Numbered from the stretch's first letter, positions 17,932-27,159 are shown. The stretch is DNA of 64,000 bases from JASHUC01 sp035606175 (GCA_035606175.1 DATNFW010000048.1:13434-77433), one strand, 5' to 3'. Notes: generated by a model from the sequence alone, not told the origin. Translations and numbers: made by a program.

Positions 17932-19537
17932 CGGCCTCTATTTCCGAGTCGACGCGCTGCTGCGAAGTCGCGAGGCGGTTGACGGCGACGGTGCGCGCGC
18001 GGCTCGTGCCATCCCGATAGGTGATGAGCCACGCGTGGAAATCCGCCGGTCTGACCAGCGCGATTCCGAAGAGCAGATTGACCTCGCCCCCGGCGACCGT
18101 TTCGCGCCGGTTGACCCGCTCGTCGCAAATGACGAAGTAGCTGTCTTTCGGCTCGCCGCCCGCGAACGCCCCTTCTCTGTCGAGCTCGCCGAGGAACTGC
18201 TGCACCTGTGCCTGAGCGCGGTGCCAGCTTCGAGGCTCGTTCGGTGCGGCAAGCAGCCAGCGCGCGCTGCGCTCGATGCTCCGCACGATGAAGAGCGCAA
18301 GCCGCCGGGCGGGAAGCGGACGCAGGTCGGCGCCCGATGCATCGCCAGCGAGAGTGCACGGCGTAAGGCGTGCGCGTCCGCTCGAGCGGACGGACTGCAG
18401 GGTATTGATGCCGGATTGCGCGAGCCGCTCGCGCTCCGGATCGCTGACGGTCGTTGCAAGTTTGAATGTCGACCGCAGGATCGGCTCCTCGCCCTCGGCA
18501 GGTGCCCAGAGGGGCAACTGCTCGTCGCCCCGTGCGAGCAGGCCCGCGGCCGCCGCGGCCGATCCGAAGAGCTCGGTGCGGTTGCGCACCCGGTCGAGAG
18601 CGATGAGGCGCGGGAAGAACATCGCGGCGCTTGCGCTGCGGAACGGCCAAGAGCGGAACGCTGCGAGCGCCGCCTGCGGCGTGCTCCAGTCGGCCGGCGG
18701 ATCGATCAGCAGCAGCGCGTGCCGGTCGCGGCAGAAACGCGCGGCGACGAGCAGTGTCGCGAGGCCCACGTCCCGCTCGCGGCTCAGGGGCGGAATGCAG
18801 AGCAGATCGAAGCCTTGCTCGGCGGCCAGCGCGTGCAGCCCGGTGCGGCTTGCGGCAGAGCCGATGACGTCGTAGTCGGTGAGCGGTGCGCCGTCGTCCC
18901 CATCGTTGCGCGAGCTCACGTAGCGAACGGCGGGGCCGCTCGGCCCGCCCGCCGTTCTCTCGGGACGAATCGCGGGCGGCGCGCCCTGCAGTCGGGCTAG
19001 AGTAGATTCGAGGAGCAAATCTCCGATGAATCGAGCCGAGCCCGGCTCGATCGACACGCGCCGGAAGATCTCCTGGTCCTCGATCTGCTCGGTGCCGGGC
19101 AAGCGGACACGCTGGACGACCAGATTGAAGCGATCGCGCTCGGACTCGCCGAGACCATCGTAATCGACGGAGGCACGCAGATACTCGCGCGAGCCCGGAT
19201 TGACGCCGCAGAGCGTGAGCTCGTCCCGCTCGGCAGGCAGCGTGAGCGTCGGCGGTCGCGCGCCGTTTGCGACGCGGGTAACGATCGCCTGACGGCCGCC
19301 GTTCTCGAAATACTGCTCGATCGCGTACGAGAGCGTCGAGGGTTGCCACAGCCCGCCGAAGGTCTGCTGGAATGCGCCGAAGCTCGCTACTCGGACGGGT
19401 CGATCGACGGGGCCCTTGAGAGTGCGTCCGACGAAAGCAGTCACGCCGGTGGGCGAGCGCTCGATCGCGGGCTCGGGCTCGGGCTCTGGGCGAGCGCCGC
19501 CGCTCGACGGCGAGTCGAACGCACGGTGCTCCGCCAA
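17891..19537 (-). CDS. Orphan contractile-tail-sheath-like protein
   Basis: The 548-residue protein resembles phage and contractile-injection-system sheath subunits at both ends. Near the N-terminus TGVTAFVGRTLKGPV is followed by ...FGGLWQPSTLSYAIEQYFEN and then R-Q-A-I-V-T-R-V. Near the C-terminus are FLGELDREGAF and YFVICDERVNRRE..., then ALVRPADFHAWLI, the sheath C-terminal domain pattern. No tube, baseplate, spike, ClpV-like or terminator gene is nearby, so it is not part of a visible prophage or injection system. The start is TTG at 19537 with GGGGG upstream. It overlaps the hydantoinase 3' end by 41 nt. Role unknown. Confidence 0.78.
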   Translation of the reverse strand: MAEHRAFDSPSSGGARPEPEPEPAIERSPTGVTAFVGRTLKGPVDRPVRVASFGAFQQTFGGLWQPSTLSYAIEQYFENGGRQAIVTRVANGARPPTLTLPAERDELTLCGVNPGSREYLRASVDYDGLGESERDRFNLVVQRVRLPGTEQIEDQEIFRRVSIEPGSARFIGDLLLESTLARLQGAPPAIRPERTAGGPSGPAVRYVSSRNDGDDGAPLTDYDVIGSAASRTGLHALAAEQGFDLLCIPPLSRERDVGLATLLVAARFCRDRHALLLIDPPADWSTPQAALAAFRSWPFRSASAAMFFPRLIALDRVRNRTELFGSAAAAAGLLARGDEQLPLWAPAEGEEPILRSTFKLATTVSDPERERLAQSGINTLQSVRSSGRARLTPCTLAGDASGADLRPLPARRLALFIVRSIERSARWLLAAPNEPRSWHRAQAQVQQFLGELDREGAFAGGEPKDSYFVICDERVNRRETVAGGEVNLLFGIALVRPADFHAWLITYRDGTSRARTVAVNRLATSQQRVDSEIEAAISALGPSHRPPA

Positions 19538-19622
19538 ATTTGATCCCCCGGTTCCAATCGCCGCGCTTGTCGCCGGAGGGAGACTATCAGAAGAGCGAAG
19601 GCGAGTGCAGGGAAGCGTCGTG

Positions 19623-21017
19623 TCAGGGCGGTGTCGTGTGAAACGCCGCGTGCGTATCGGGCGCTCCGGCCTGCTCGGCGTCCGAGGTTTGTTTCGCAGT
19701 AACCGGCGATTTTCCGTCCGGCGTCATCTGGTCAGCCGGCAGGTCCGTCTTGCCGTCCCAGTTCGAGCCGTCCGGCAGCGCGTTGCGCACCTCGAGCGCA
19801 CTTGCGAGCACCTCGTCGACCGAGTCTGTCGAGGCGCTCTCGGCGTCCTGCGGCTCGGAGACGGGCACCGGGACGCCGCGGGGTGTGCGAGCGAGCTGCA
19901 TGACGAGCTCGCCGTCGATGCGCAGATGACGTCGCGCGAGCTCCCGCTCGAGGCGCGGGCCGAGCGCCTTCGCGAGGAAGCGACGTATCTCGCGCTTCGT
20001 GGCCGCGTCCGCATCGGCGCCGCTCGCTGCGGTGTGCGCTGTGCTGCTCGCTTCAGTGTGCGGCGCGCCGGTTGCCGGTCGAGTCGTCCTGGGCGCCTCG
20101 TCCTGCTCGATCTTCTTCCAGCGCGGATCGTCCTCGAGCGAGCCGAATGCCTGCATGTAGAGCCTGCCGTCGTGCCAGCCGAACACGTAGGGCTCGTTCA
20201 CGACGCGCACCGGCGTGCCGAGCGGAACCTTCTCGAAGAGCGCGTCGATGTCCTCCGGGAACAGGTGGATGCACCCGTGGCTCACGCGCAGTCCGACTCC
20301 CGCCGGCTTGTTGGTGCCATGGATGAGATAGCCGGGCCAGGCGAGATAGAAGGCGCGATCGCCGAGTGGATTGTCCGGACCCGGACCGATGGCCGCAGGC
20401 AGCTGATCGCCCTCTTCGCGATGCTCCCTGATGATCGACGGCGGCGGCCGCCACGTCGGATTCTTTTCGCGCCGCACGATTTTGGTGACACCGACGGGTG
20501 TGCGCCAGCCGACCCGCCCGATGCCGATCGGATGGGTGTACACGAGCTGCGGCTCGCCTTTCTTGTGCGGCGGGAAGTAATAGAGCCGCATCGCGGCAAT
20601 GTTGATGACGATGCCGCTGTGCGGCACAGCGGGCAGTACGAACTCGGTCGGCAGCACGACTTTGTGACCCGCACCGGGCACCCACATGTCGACGCCCGGA
20701 TTGGCGCGCGAGATCTCCTCGTAACCCAGATCGAATAGGCGGGCGATATCGACGAGCGTGTCGTCCTTCGTCGTGTGCGTCACCTCCAGCTGCCCGATGA
20801 GGTCGTCCTTCGGATCGAGCTCGAATTTGAACGTCGCGACGGGCGCCGAGCCCATCGCGGACGGCGGAGGTGGCGGCGGAGCCGGAGGCGCCGGCTGCGC
20901 ATGCCGCTGATGCATCGACCAGGGCGGCCCGAGGAGAGAGCAGCCTGCGAAGATTGCGGAGAGCAGCGCGGCGCAGACGGGCGCTGCGGCGCGTATAGGC
21001 GAGCGGCGATCTGCCAT
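19623..21017 (-). CDS. L,D-transpeptidase lipoprotein (YkuD domain)
   Basis: A predicted envelope enzyme that cross-links peptidoglycan or attaches proteins to it. The signal ends in the lipobox AIFAGC (Cys26), then a Pro-rich linker, a LysM-like stretch (about residues 78-125, DTLVDIARLFDLGYEEISRA), and the YkuD catalytic domain with HGTNKP and SHGCIHL (Cys249). A ~150-residue Ala/Thr/Ser-rich C-terminal extension with low-complexity Asp/Ala segments is unusual compared with ErfK/YbiS (~310 aa). The ATG has no Shine-Dalgarno, but CATAAT lies 9 nt upstream. Confidence 0.9.
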   Translation of the reverse strand: MADRRSPIRAAAPVCAALLSAIFAGCSLLGPPWSMHQRHAQPAPPAPPPPPPSAMGSAPVATFKFELDPKDDLIGQLEVTHTTKDDTLVDIARLFDLGYEEISRANPGVDMWVPGAGHKVVLPTEFVLPAVPHSGIVINIAAMRLYYFPPHKKGEPQLVYTHPIGIGRVGWRTPVGVTKIVRREKNPTWRPPPSIIREHREEGDQLPAAIGPGPDNPLGDRAFYLAWPGYLIHGTNKPAGVGLRVSHGCIHLFPEDIDALFEKVPLGTPVRVVNEPYVFGWHDGRLYMQAFGSLEDDPRWKKIEQDEAPRTTRPATGAPHTEASSTAHTAASGADADAATKREIRRFLAKALGPRLERELARRHLRIDGELVMQLARTPRGVPVPVSEPQDAESASTDSVDEVLASALEVRNALPDGSNWDGKTDLPADQMTPDGKSPVTAKQTSDAEQAGAPDTHAAFHTTPP

Positions 21018-21026
21018 GACGCGGCG

Positions 21027-21032
21027 ATTATG
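21027..21032 (-). promoter_or_regulatory. Leaderless-type -10 box of the L,D-transpeptidase gene
   Basis: On the minus strand CATAAT ends 9 nt before the ATG at 21017, and no ribosome site lies between. This spacing would put the transcription start within a few nt of the start codon. Confidence 0.35.
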
Positions 21033-21141
21033 ACATCCGCGACCGCGGACTTCACCGCTCCGCCACTGTCGGCGATCGGCAACAAGCGCGCGCGAACGCT
21101 CTTGCGAGGGCAGACGGCCTGTCGCTTGGGCTAAGGTTTGG

Positions 21142-21177
21142 GGAAAGAAAATGCCCCAGGCCTTTTGGGCCTGGGGC
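21142..21177 (-). terminator. Rho-independent terminator of the small gene at 21.3 kb
   Basis: A perfect 10-bp stem, GCCCCAGGCC (21153-21162) with GGCCTGGGGC (21168-21177), has a 5-nt loop. On the minus strand it is followed by ATTTTCTTTCC. It lies 54 nt downstream of the minus-strand small gene, and its orientation suits that gene. Confidence 0.8.
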
Positions 21178-21230
21178 GAGAATGCGGACTTTCGATGAAG
21201 GGAAGGAAGTCCGCTAGGGGATCCGCTTCG

Positions 21231-21446
21231 TCAGTGCAGTCTGGCCCAATGCAATATTCGAATGTCCTCGCTCGCCACATCGAAGCTCTGCGCGAGCAGC
21301 GTCCGCAGCTCCCGGGTGCCCATGCGCCCCTCGACGAGCGGTATCTTCAGCTCCACGACGCCGCTCCACTCGCTGCCCGGATGCCTCGCGCGCTGCGCGG
21401 GAGGAGAGGTTGCAGTGACGAAGTGGGTGTAGTACTTGGCGGCCAT
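21231..21446 (-). CDS. Small hypothetical protein
   Basis: From ATG 21446 the product is 71 residues (MAAKYYTHFVTATSPP...). It has balanced composition, a beta-like VVELKIPLVEG segment and a helical end (RELRTLLAQSFDVASED). A longer in-frame TTG start at 21533 would give 100 aa. It is probably real because it ends just before a strong terminator in the right orientation. A competing frame (21214-21507) is Arg/His/Ala-rich and looks like a shadow. I do not recognise the family. It is divergent from greB. Confidence 0.5.
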   Translation of the reverse strand: MAAKYYTHFVTATSPPAQRARHPGSEWSGVVELKIPLVEGRMGTRELRTLLAQSFDVASEDIRILHWARLH

Positions 21447-21565
21447 GAAGGAAGCGTAGTCGGCGGACCAAAGAGTGGCCGTGAAACGCTCCACAGAACC
21501 CCTGCAATAAGTCCCTGCCACGCAGGCCTTCAAATGGGTTTGGACATAACGCAGCCGGTCGGGTG

Positions 21566-22075
21566 ATGGGACGATTCAGACCGCCGCAGCAACCCGGCTC
21601 TCAATACATCACGCCCGAGGGCGCACGGCGGCTGCGCGCCGAGCTCGACGAGCTCTGGCGCGTCGAGCGGCCCCGGGTGACCCAGGCCGTCGCCGAGGCG
21701 GCCGCACAGGGTGACCGCTCTGAGAACGCGGAGTACACCTACGGCAAACGCCGGCTGCGGGAGATCGATCGGCGGGTGCGCTTCCTACGCAAGCGGCTCG
21801 AAGGCATGGTCATCGTCGAGCGGCCCCCCTCCGACCTCTCACGCGTGTACTTCGGCGCGTGGGTCACGCTCGAGAGCGAAGCGGGGATCACCGCGTGCCA
21901 TCGCATCGTCGGACCCGACGAGATCGACGCCGCGCGCGAGCACATCAGCATGGACTCGCCTCTCGGACGTGCGCTGCTCCGCAAGGGCATCGACGATGAG
22001 GTGACGGTGGAGCTGCCGGACGGCTCGCGCACCTTCACGATCGTGTCGATCGCGTACGAGCCCCCTACCAGATGA
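21566..22075 (+). CDS. greB: Transcript cleavage factor GreB
   Basis: GreB rescues backtracked RNA polymerase by stimulating transcript cleavage. The 169-residue protein has the N-terminal coiled coil with the acidic tip motif GDRSENAEYTYGKRRLREID, which distinguishes GreB from GreA, and the C-terminal FKBP-like domain with SPLGRALLRKGIDDEV. A GTG at 21563 directly precedes the chosen ATG at 21566. The 3' end overlaps homospermidine synthase by 11 nt (convergent). Confidence 0.93.
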   Translation: MGRFRPPQQPGSQYITPEGARRLRAELDELWRVERPRVTQAVAEAAAQGDRSENAEYTYGKRRLREIDRRVRFLRKRLEGMVIVERPPSDLSRVYFGAWVTLESEAGITACHRIVGPDEIDAAREHISMDSPLGRALLRKGIDDEVTVELPDGSRTFTIVSIAYEPPTR

Positions 22076-23486
22076 CGCGCACGTTGCGGAACTGCCAGGG
22101 ATCGCTCGGGTCGATGTCTTCGGGAAACAGCCGCTCACGCTCGTGCAGCGGCGTCCAATCCGTGTAGCGCCCGACGACGGGGCCGAGATAGGGAGTGCAG
22201 ATCTCGAGGCTGCGACGGAAGTCTATCTCCTCCGGCTCGACGATCCCGCAGTTGGGATTCTCCATGGCCCAGACCATCCCGGCGAGGCACGCGACGGTCA
22301 CCTGAAGGCTCGTCGCGTTGTTGTGCGGAACGAGGCGCCGTGCCTCCTCGATCGAGAGCTGCGAGCCATACCAGTACGCATTGCGCCGATGACCGGCGAT
22401 GAGCACGCCGAGCTCATCGATGCCGCTCACGATATCCTCCATCAGAATGCGCTGGCGCTCCTGCTGGATGAAATTGTGTCCCGCAAGCTCATGCAGCGAA
22501 ACGATCGCGGCATCGCAGGGATGGTAGGCGTAGTGGACGGTCGGCCGGTACGTGACCTGCGCGCCATCCCGCAGCGTCAAATAATCCGCGATGGAGATCG
22601 ACTCCCCGTGCGTGATGCAGAAGCCGTGGAAGCGGCCGGCGAGCGGCGTCCAGGTGCGCACGCGCGTCGCGGCTCCGGGCTGCGTGAGATAGATTGCGCA
22701 TTGCGAGCCCGCGTCGTGGCGCTTGCCGTCCCGCGGGAAATTGCGCTCGTGCGTGCCCCAGCCGAGCTCTGCGGGCTGCGAGCCCTCGCTGACGAAACCC
22801 TCGACCGACCAGGTATTGACGAACTCGCCCTGCTTCTTCGGTACGTTCGAGACCTGGGTGTCGCGCTCGGCGATGTGGATCACTTTCACGCCCAGACGGC
22901 GCGCGAGCTCCCCCCAATCCGCCCGACTCGAGGGGCTGCCCGCCTCGACCCCGATATCGGCGGCAAGGTTGAGCAGAGCCTGCTTGACGAAATGCGAAAC
23001 GAGGCCGGGATTCGCCCCGTGCGTGAGCACCGCGGTCGGCGCGCGGGCGTTGCCCGGTTTGAGGGCGAGCGCCTCCTCGCGCAGCGCGTAGTTCGTGCGC
23101 CGCCCGGCAGGGACCGTCGGATCGGTATAGCCGCCCGGCCAGGGCTCGATGCACGTGTCGAGATACATCGCGCCCTTCTCCCAGCAGAAGCGGATGAGCG
23201 CGATGCTCGAGACTTCCACCGAGACATTGAGAACGAAGTCGCCGCGTCCGACGAGCGGAGAGAGCACGCGCCGATGGTTCTCGCGCGTCAGCGGCTCCTT
23301 CACGAAACGGATGCCGTACTGCTCGGCCTCCGCCTTGCCCGCATCGTGAGCGGTGACGATCGTCAGCCGGTCCGGTGAGATGCCGATGTGACGCAGGATG
23401 AGCGGCAGGACGCCCTGTCCAATGCTGCCGAAACCGATGAGGACGATGCGTCCGGGAAAATCGATGTGGGTCTTGTCGTTCGCCAT
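22065..23486 (-). CDS. hss: Homospermidine synthase (NAD-dependent)
   Basis: The enzyme condenses two putrescines (or putrescine and spermidine) to homospermidine. The 473-residue protein starts at ATG 23486 (MANDKTHIDFPGRIVLIGFG), chosen because the next 10 residues begin the Rossmann strand and GFGSIG NAD motif (18-23); an upstream in-frame start adds 18 unlike residues. Other family features are HGANPGLVSHFVKQAL, the conserved NPNCGIVEPEEIDF and a length near 475. The gene lies 1.7 kb from speA, which would supply agmatine/putrescine. It overlaps greB by 11 nt. Confidence 0.93.
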   Translation of the reverse strand: MANDKTHIDFPGRIVLIGFGSIGQGVLPLILRHIGISPDRLTIVTAHDAGKAEAEQYGIRFVKEPLTRENHRRVLSPLVGRGDFVLNVSVEVSSIALIRFCWEKGAMYLDTCIEPWPGGYTDPTVPAGRRTNYALREEALALKPGNARAPTAVLTHGANPGLVSHFVKQALLNLAADIGVEAGSPSSRADWGELARRLGVKVIHIAERDTQVSNVPKKQGEFVNTWSVEGFVSEGSQPAELGWGTHERNFPRDGKRHDAGSQCAIYLTQPGAATRVRTWTPLAGRFHGFCITHGESISIADYLTLRDGAQVTYRPTVHYAYHPCDAAIVSLHELAGHNFIQQERQRILMEDIVSGIDELGVLIAGHRRNAYWYGSQLSIEEARRLVPHNNATSLQVTVACLAGMVWAMENPNCGIVEPEEIDFRRSLEICTPYLGPVVGRYTDWTPLHERERLFPEDIDPSDPWQFRNVRVIW

Positions 23487-23555
23487 GATGGATGAGTCGT
23501 AACAGATTCGAGCCAGTCGCCGCAACGAGCCGGCGATCATGGCCCGGCGAAGCCC

Positions 23556-24215
23556 TCAACGCCAGTGCGGAGGGTACGTGCGATCGTAACCCGGGAGCTG
23601 CTCGATGCGTGCGATCCACCGCTCGAGGGCGGGATAGTTGGCCGAGAGCGGCAGGAAGCGCGCGGAGAGCTCGCGCGCCTCGGGCTTGGCGAGCGCGCGC
23701 AGCAGCAGCTGCAGGGACGGGAAGATGACGATGTCGGCCGCAGAGAAGCTCTCGCCGACGACCCAGTCGGACCGCGCGAGGCGCGCCTCGATCGAGCGCG
23801 CTTCGCTCGCGACCACGTGCATCGAGCTCGCGAGCTCCTCTGGGCGGATGCTCGACTGCGCCGTGAAGAACGCGCGGACGAGCTTCATCACCGGCTCCTC
23901 AACGTACGATTGAAACTCGCAGATCACGCGCATGATCACGCCCGACTCCTCGGCGGTGCGACCGAAGAGCGGCGGCTCGGGGTACTTCAGATCGAGGTAG
24001 TAGAGGATCGCGAGCGACTCGAACACGACGTAGTCGCCGTCCTGCAGTATCGGGACTCGGCCGCGGAAATTGAGCGCGAGGATCTGGGGCGACTTGTGTT
24101 CCTGCTTTGAGAACTGCAGCACATGGCTCATGTACGGCAGGCGCTTGTGCTCGAGCGCGAGCAGCACCCGCCAGGAATACGGGCTACCGCTGCCCCAGTA
24201 GACGTCGATCGCCAT
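23556..24215 (-). CDS. Glutathione S-transferase
   Basis: The 219-residue protein has the two GST domains. The N-terminal thioredoxin fold has Ser/Tyr candidates in YWGSGSPYSWR, the cis-Pro motif GRVPIL and the glutathione-contact VFESLAILYYLD. The C-terminal helical domain has the N-capping box FSAADIVIFP. Detoxification or maleylpyruvate-type isomerisation are possible; the substrate is unknown. It is divergent from the sulfurtransferase gene (36 nt apart) and precedes homospermidine synthase by 69 nt. Confidence 0.88.
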   Translation of the reverse strand: MAIDVYWGSGSPYSWRVLLALEHKRLPYMSHVLQFSKQEHKSPQILALNFRGRVPILQDGDYVVFESLAILYYLDLKYPEPPLFGRTAEESGVIMRVICEFQSYVEEPVMKLVRAFFTAQSSIRPEELASSMHVVASEARSIEARLARSDWVVGESFSAADIVIFPSLQLLLRALAKPEARELSARFLPLSANYPALERWIARIEQLPGYDRTYPPHWR

Positions 24216-24251
24216 ATACTTCGTTCGGATTGGCCGCTTGCGTGATTGTAT

Positions 24252-25130
24252 ATGCCCGACGTGCTCTTCTCGACGCTGATCGAGCCCGGCGAGCTCGCAG
24301 CACTCCTCGATGCACGCGGCATGAGCCCCTCATCGGGCGCAGCGCTCGCGATCGTCGATTGCCGTCATGACCTCGCGCATCCGGAGTGGGGCGCGCAGGC
24401 CTATGCGGCGGGGCACATCCCGGGTGCCTCGTTCGCGCATCTCGATCGCGATCTTTCCGACCCTGTGCGACCCGGAAGCGGGCGGCACCCGCTGCCCGAT
24501 CCCGAGCGGCTCTCGGCAACTTTCGGAGCCTGGGGAATCGATCGGAGCGTGCAGGTCGTTGCCTACGATCAGGGCTCCGGTGCGATCGCAGCGCGTCTCT
24601 GGTGGTTGCTGCGCTTCCTCGGACACGAACGGGTCGCCGTGCTCGATGGCGGCTTTGCCGCCTGGGAGGCTGCGCGGCTTCGCATATCCGCCGAGAAGGA
24701 GCGGCACGTTGCGCGCCGCTTCGAAGGCGCGCCGCACCCGGCATGGGTTGCAACGGCGCACGACGTCGCGCGCGGCCTCGAGCGCGGCGACATCGTGCTC
24801 GTCGATGCGCGTGCGGCGGATCGGTTCGCTGGACACAACGAGACGCTCGACCCGGTGGCGGGTCACATCCCCGGCGCGCGCAATCATCCGTACTCCCGCA
24901 ACCTCGGTGCCGACGGCCGGTTTCTTCCCCCGCACGAGCTCGGCAGACTCTGGCGCGAGACACTCGGCGGCGCATCGCCGCAGCGCGTCGTCTCGATGTG
25001 CGGCTCCGGCGTGACCGCCTGTCACAATCTTCTCGCGCTGGAGCGTGCCGGGCTCGCCGGTGCGCGTCTCTATGCTGGATCGTGGAGCGAGTGGTGCCGC
25101 GATCCGACGCGGCCCGTGGCGCGGCCGTGA
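24252..25130 (+). CDS. Two-domain sulfurtransferase (rhodanese, SseA-like)
   Basis: The protein transfers sulfane sulfur from thiosulfate or 3-mercaptopyruvate. The N-terminal inactive rhodanese domain contains VDCRHDLAHPEWG, GHIPGA and VVAYDQGSG; the C-terminal domain carries the catalytic loop CGSGVTA with Cys250. CGSGVT suits the mercaptopyruvate/SseA group rather than classical CRKGVT thiosulfate enzymes. The length is 292 aa from ATG 24252; a TTG two codons earlier is possible. It lies 46 nt ahead of speA. Confidence 0.9.
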   Translation: MPDVLFSTLIEPGELAALLDARGMSPSSGAALAIVDCRHDLAHPEWGAQAYAAGHIPGASFAHLDRDLSDPVRPGSGRHPLPDPERLSATFGAWGIDRSVQVVAYDQGSGAIAARLWWLLRFLGHERVAVLDGGFAAWEAARLRISAEKERHVARRFEGAPHPAWVATAHDVARGLERGDIVLVDARAADRFAGHNETLDPVAGHIPGARNHPYSRNLGADGRFLPPHELGRLWRETLGGASPQRVVSMCGSGVTACHNLLALERAGLAGARLYAGSWSEWCRDPTRPVARP

Positions 25131-25176
25131 TCGGATCAAGAGTGACACGCTCAATTTTTTGTTATCTTGCGGGCCG

Positions 25177-27159
25177 ATGGCCGCAGACCCGAAGAGCGCC
25201 CTGACCGGCGCGGATCGCAAGTTCAATCCGGCGCAGCCCTGGAGTGTCGAGGACTCGCTCGATCTGTACCAGGTCGGAGCCTGGGGCAAGGGGTACTTCT
25301 CGATCAACGCTGCCGGCCACGTCGTCGTTCGGCCCGACACCCAGCCGGTCCGCGAAATCGATCTGTTCGAGGTCGTCGAAGGGCTGAAGGCGCGCGACCT
25401 CGCAACGCCCGTCGTCGTGCGCTTCTCCGATATCCTCGCTCACCGGCTGCGCTCACTGCACGCCGCATTCGCCCAGGCGATCGCCGAGAACGACTACCGC
25501 AACCGCTATGCGGCGGTGTATCCGATCAAGGTCAACCAGCAGCGGCTCGTCGTCGAGGAAGTCTACCGCTACGGCAGCGAGTTCGGCTTCGGGCTCGAGG
25601 TCGGCTCCAAGCCCGAGCTGCTCGCGGTGATGGCGATGACCGAGAACGCTCCGGACCGACTCATCGTATGCAACGGCTTCAAGGACGACAGCTACATCGA
25701 GGCGGTGACGCTCGCGACCAAGCTCGGCCGCACGATCATTCCGGTCGTCGAGAACTACGACGAGCTCGGCCTGATTCTCAAACACGCCGAGGCCTACGGG
25801 GTACGGCCTCGCATCGGCGTGCGCGTGAAGCTCTCGAGCGAGGGCTCGGGACGCTGGCGCGAGTCCACCGGGGAGAAGTCGAAGTTCGGCCTGTTCATCA
25901 CCGAGATCCTCGAGCTCTTCAACGTGCTCAAGGCGCGCGACATGCTCGATTGTCTGCAGCTCGTCCACTGCCACCCGGGCAGCCAGCTGCAGGACATCCG
26001 GCGCGTGAAGGACGCCGTAAACGAGCTCGCTCACGTCTATGCGGAGTTGAAGCTCATGGGCGCGGGGCTTCAGTACATCGACGTGGGCGGCGGCCTCGGC
26101 GTCGACTACGACGGGACCGGTACGAATTTCTCCTCGTCGATGAACTACACGCTCAACGAATACGCGAACGACGTGGTCTACCGCATCGCGAGTGTGTGCA
26201 ATGCCCGCGATGTTCCCCACCCGATGATCGTGAGCGAGTCCGGCCGCGCGATCGCCGCATATCACAGCGTGCTCATCTTCGATGCGCTCGGCTCCTCCGC
26301 GCTCGATAAATTCCGCGTGACGGGCCGGGTCGCCGAGGATTACGCGGGCGCGGAGGAGCTGCCCCAGCCCGTCGAGGACCTGTTCGAGGCGTACCGCACC
26401 GTGAGCGAACGGCGTCTCGTCGAGTGCTACCACGATGCCCTGACCGCGCGCGAGCAGGCCTTGCAGATGTTCACGCTCGGGCTTCTCTCGCTCGAGTTCC
26501 GCGGCCTCGCGGAGCGGCTCTACTGGGCGACCTGCGCGAAAATTCGGGACTGTTGCCGACGGCTCGACCGTATTCCGGAGGAGCTCGAGAATCTGGAGTC
26601 GATCCTCTCGGACACCTACTTCTGCAACGTCTCGGTCTTTCAGTCGCTGCCCGACAGCTGGGCGATCGATCAGCTCTTCCCGATCATGCCGATTCACCGG
26701 CTGGACGAGCGGCCCACCCGCACCGGAGTGCTCGCGGACATCACGTGCGATTCGGACGGCAACATCGACCGGTTCGTCAGCCAGCACGACGTGAAACGCT
26801 CGCTCGAGCTGCACGAGCTAAGACCCGGAGAGGAGTACTACCTCGCTGCCTTCCTCGTCGGGGCCTACCAGGAGACCCTCGGCGATCTGCACAACCTCTT
26901 CGGCGATACGCACGTGGTGCACATCCGCTTGCTCGAGGAGGGCGGCTGGTGGATCGAGGAGATCGTGAAGGGAGACACGGCCAACCGGGTGCTCGAGTAC
27001 ATGGAGTACGACGTAGCCGAGCTATACCCGGCTCTGGCTCGCGACTGCGAACGGGCGATTCGCGACGGGCGGATGACCGTCGCCGAGAGCCAGGCTCTCA
27101 AGCGCTTCTACGAAGGCGAGCTGAACGGCTACGCGTATCTCGAGCCCGCCGGCAGCTGA
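25177..27159 (+). CDS. speA: Biosynthetic arginine decarboxylase
   Basis: SpeA makes agmatine, the entry to putrescine synthesis. The 660-residue length (E. coli 658) is obtained from ATG 25177; upstream in-frame codons overlap the sulfurtransferase and are unlike the family. The PLP lysine is in YPIKVNQ (Lys118). Other landmarks are GYFSIN, EVGSKPELL, VHCHPGSQ, DVGGGLGVDYDG and the C-terminal ITCDSDGNID. TTATCT lies 9 nt before the ATG without a ribosome site, a possible leaderless -10. With hss nearby it points to homospermidine production. Confidence 0.95.
   Translation: MAADPKSALTGADRKFNPAQPWSVEDSLDLYQVGAWGKGYFSINAAGHVVVRPDTQPVREIDLFEVVEGLKARDLATPVVVRFSDILAHRLRSLHAAFAQAIAENDYRNRYAAVYPIKVNQQRLVVEEVYRYGSEFGFGLEVGSKPELLAVMAMTENAPDRLIVCNGFKDDSYIEAVTLATKLGRTIIPVVENYDELGLILKHAEAYGVRPRIGVRVKLSSEGSGRWRESTGEKSKFGLFITEILELFNVLKARDMLDCLQLVHCHPGSQLQDIRRVKDAVNELAHVYAELKLMGAGLQYIDVGGGLGVDYDGTGTNFSSSMNYTLNEYANDVVYRIASVCNARDVPHPMIVSESGRAIAAYHSVLIFDALGSSALDKFRVTGRVAEDYAGAEELPQPVEDLFEAYRTVSERRLVECYHDALTAREQALQMFTLGLLSLEFRGLAERLYWATCAKIRDCCRRLDRIPEELENLESILSDTYFCNVSVFQSLPDSWAIDQLFPIMPIHRLDERPTRTGVLADITCDSDGNIDRFVSQHDVKRSLELHELRPGEEYYLAAFLVGAYQETLGDLHNLFGDTHVVHIRLLEEGGWWIEEIVKGDTANRVLEYMEYDVAELYPALARDCERAIRDGRMTVAESQALKRFYEGELNGYAYLEPAGS

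Noticed and set aside
21214..21507. 97-codon minus-strand frame next to greB
   Set aside because: Arg/His/Ala-rich; the overlapping 71-100-codon frame has better composition and a suitable terminator.
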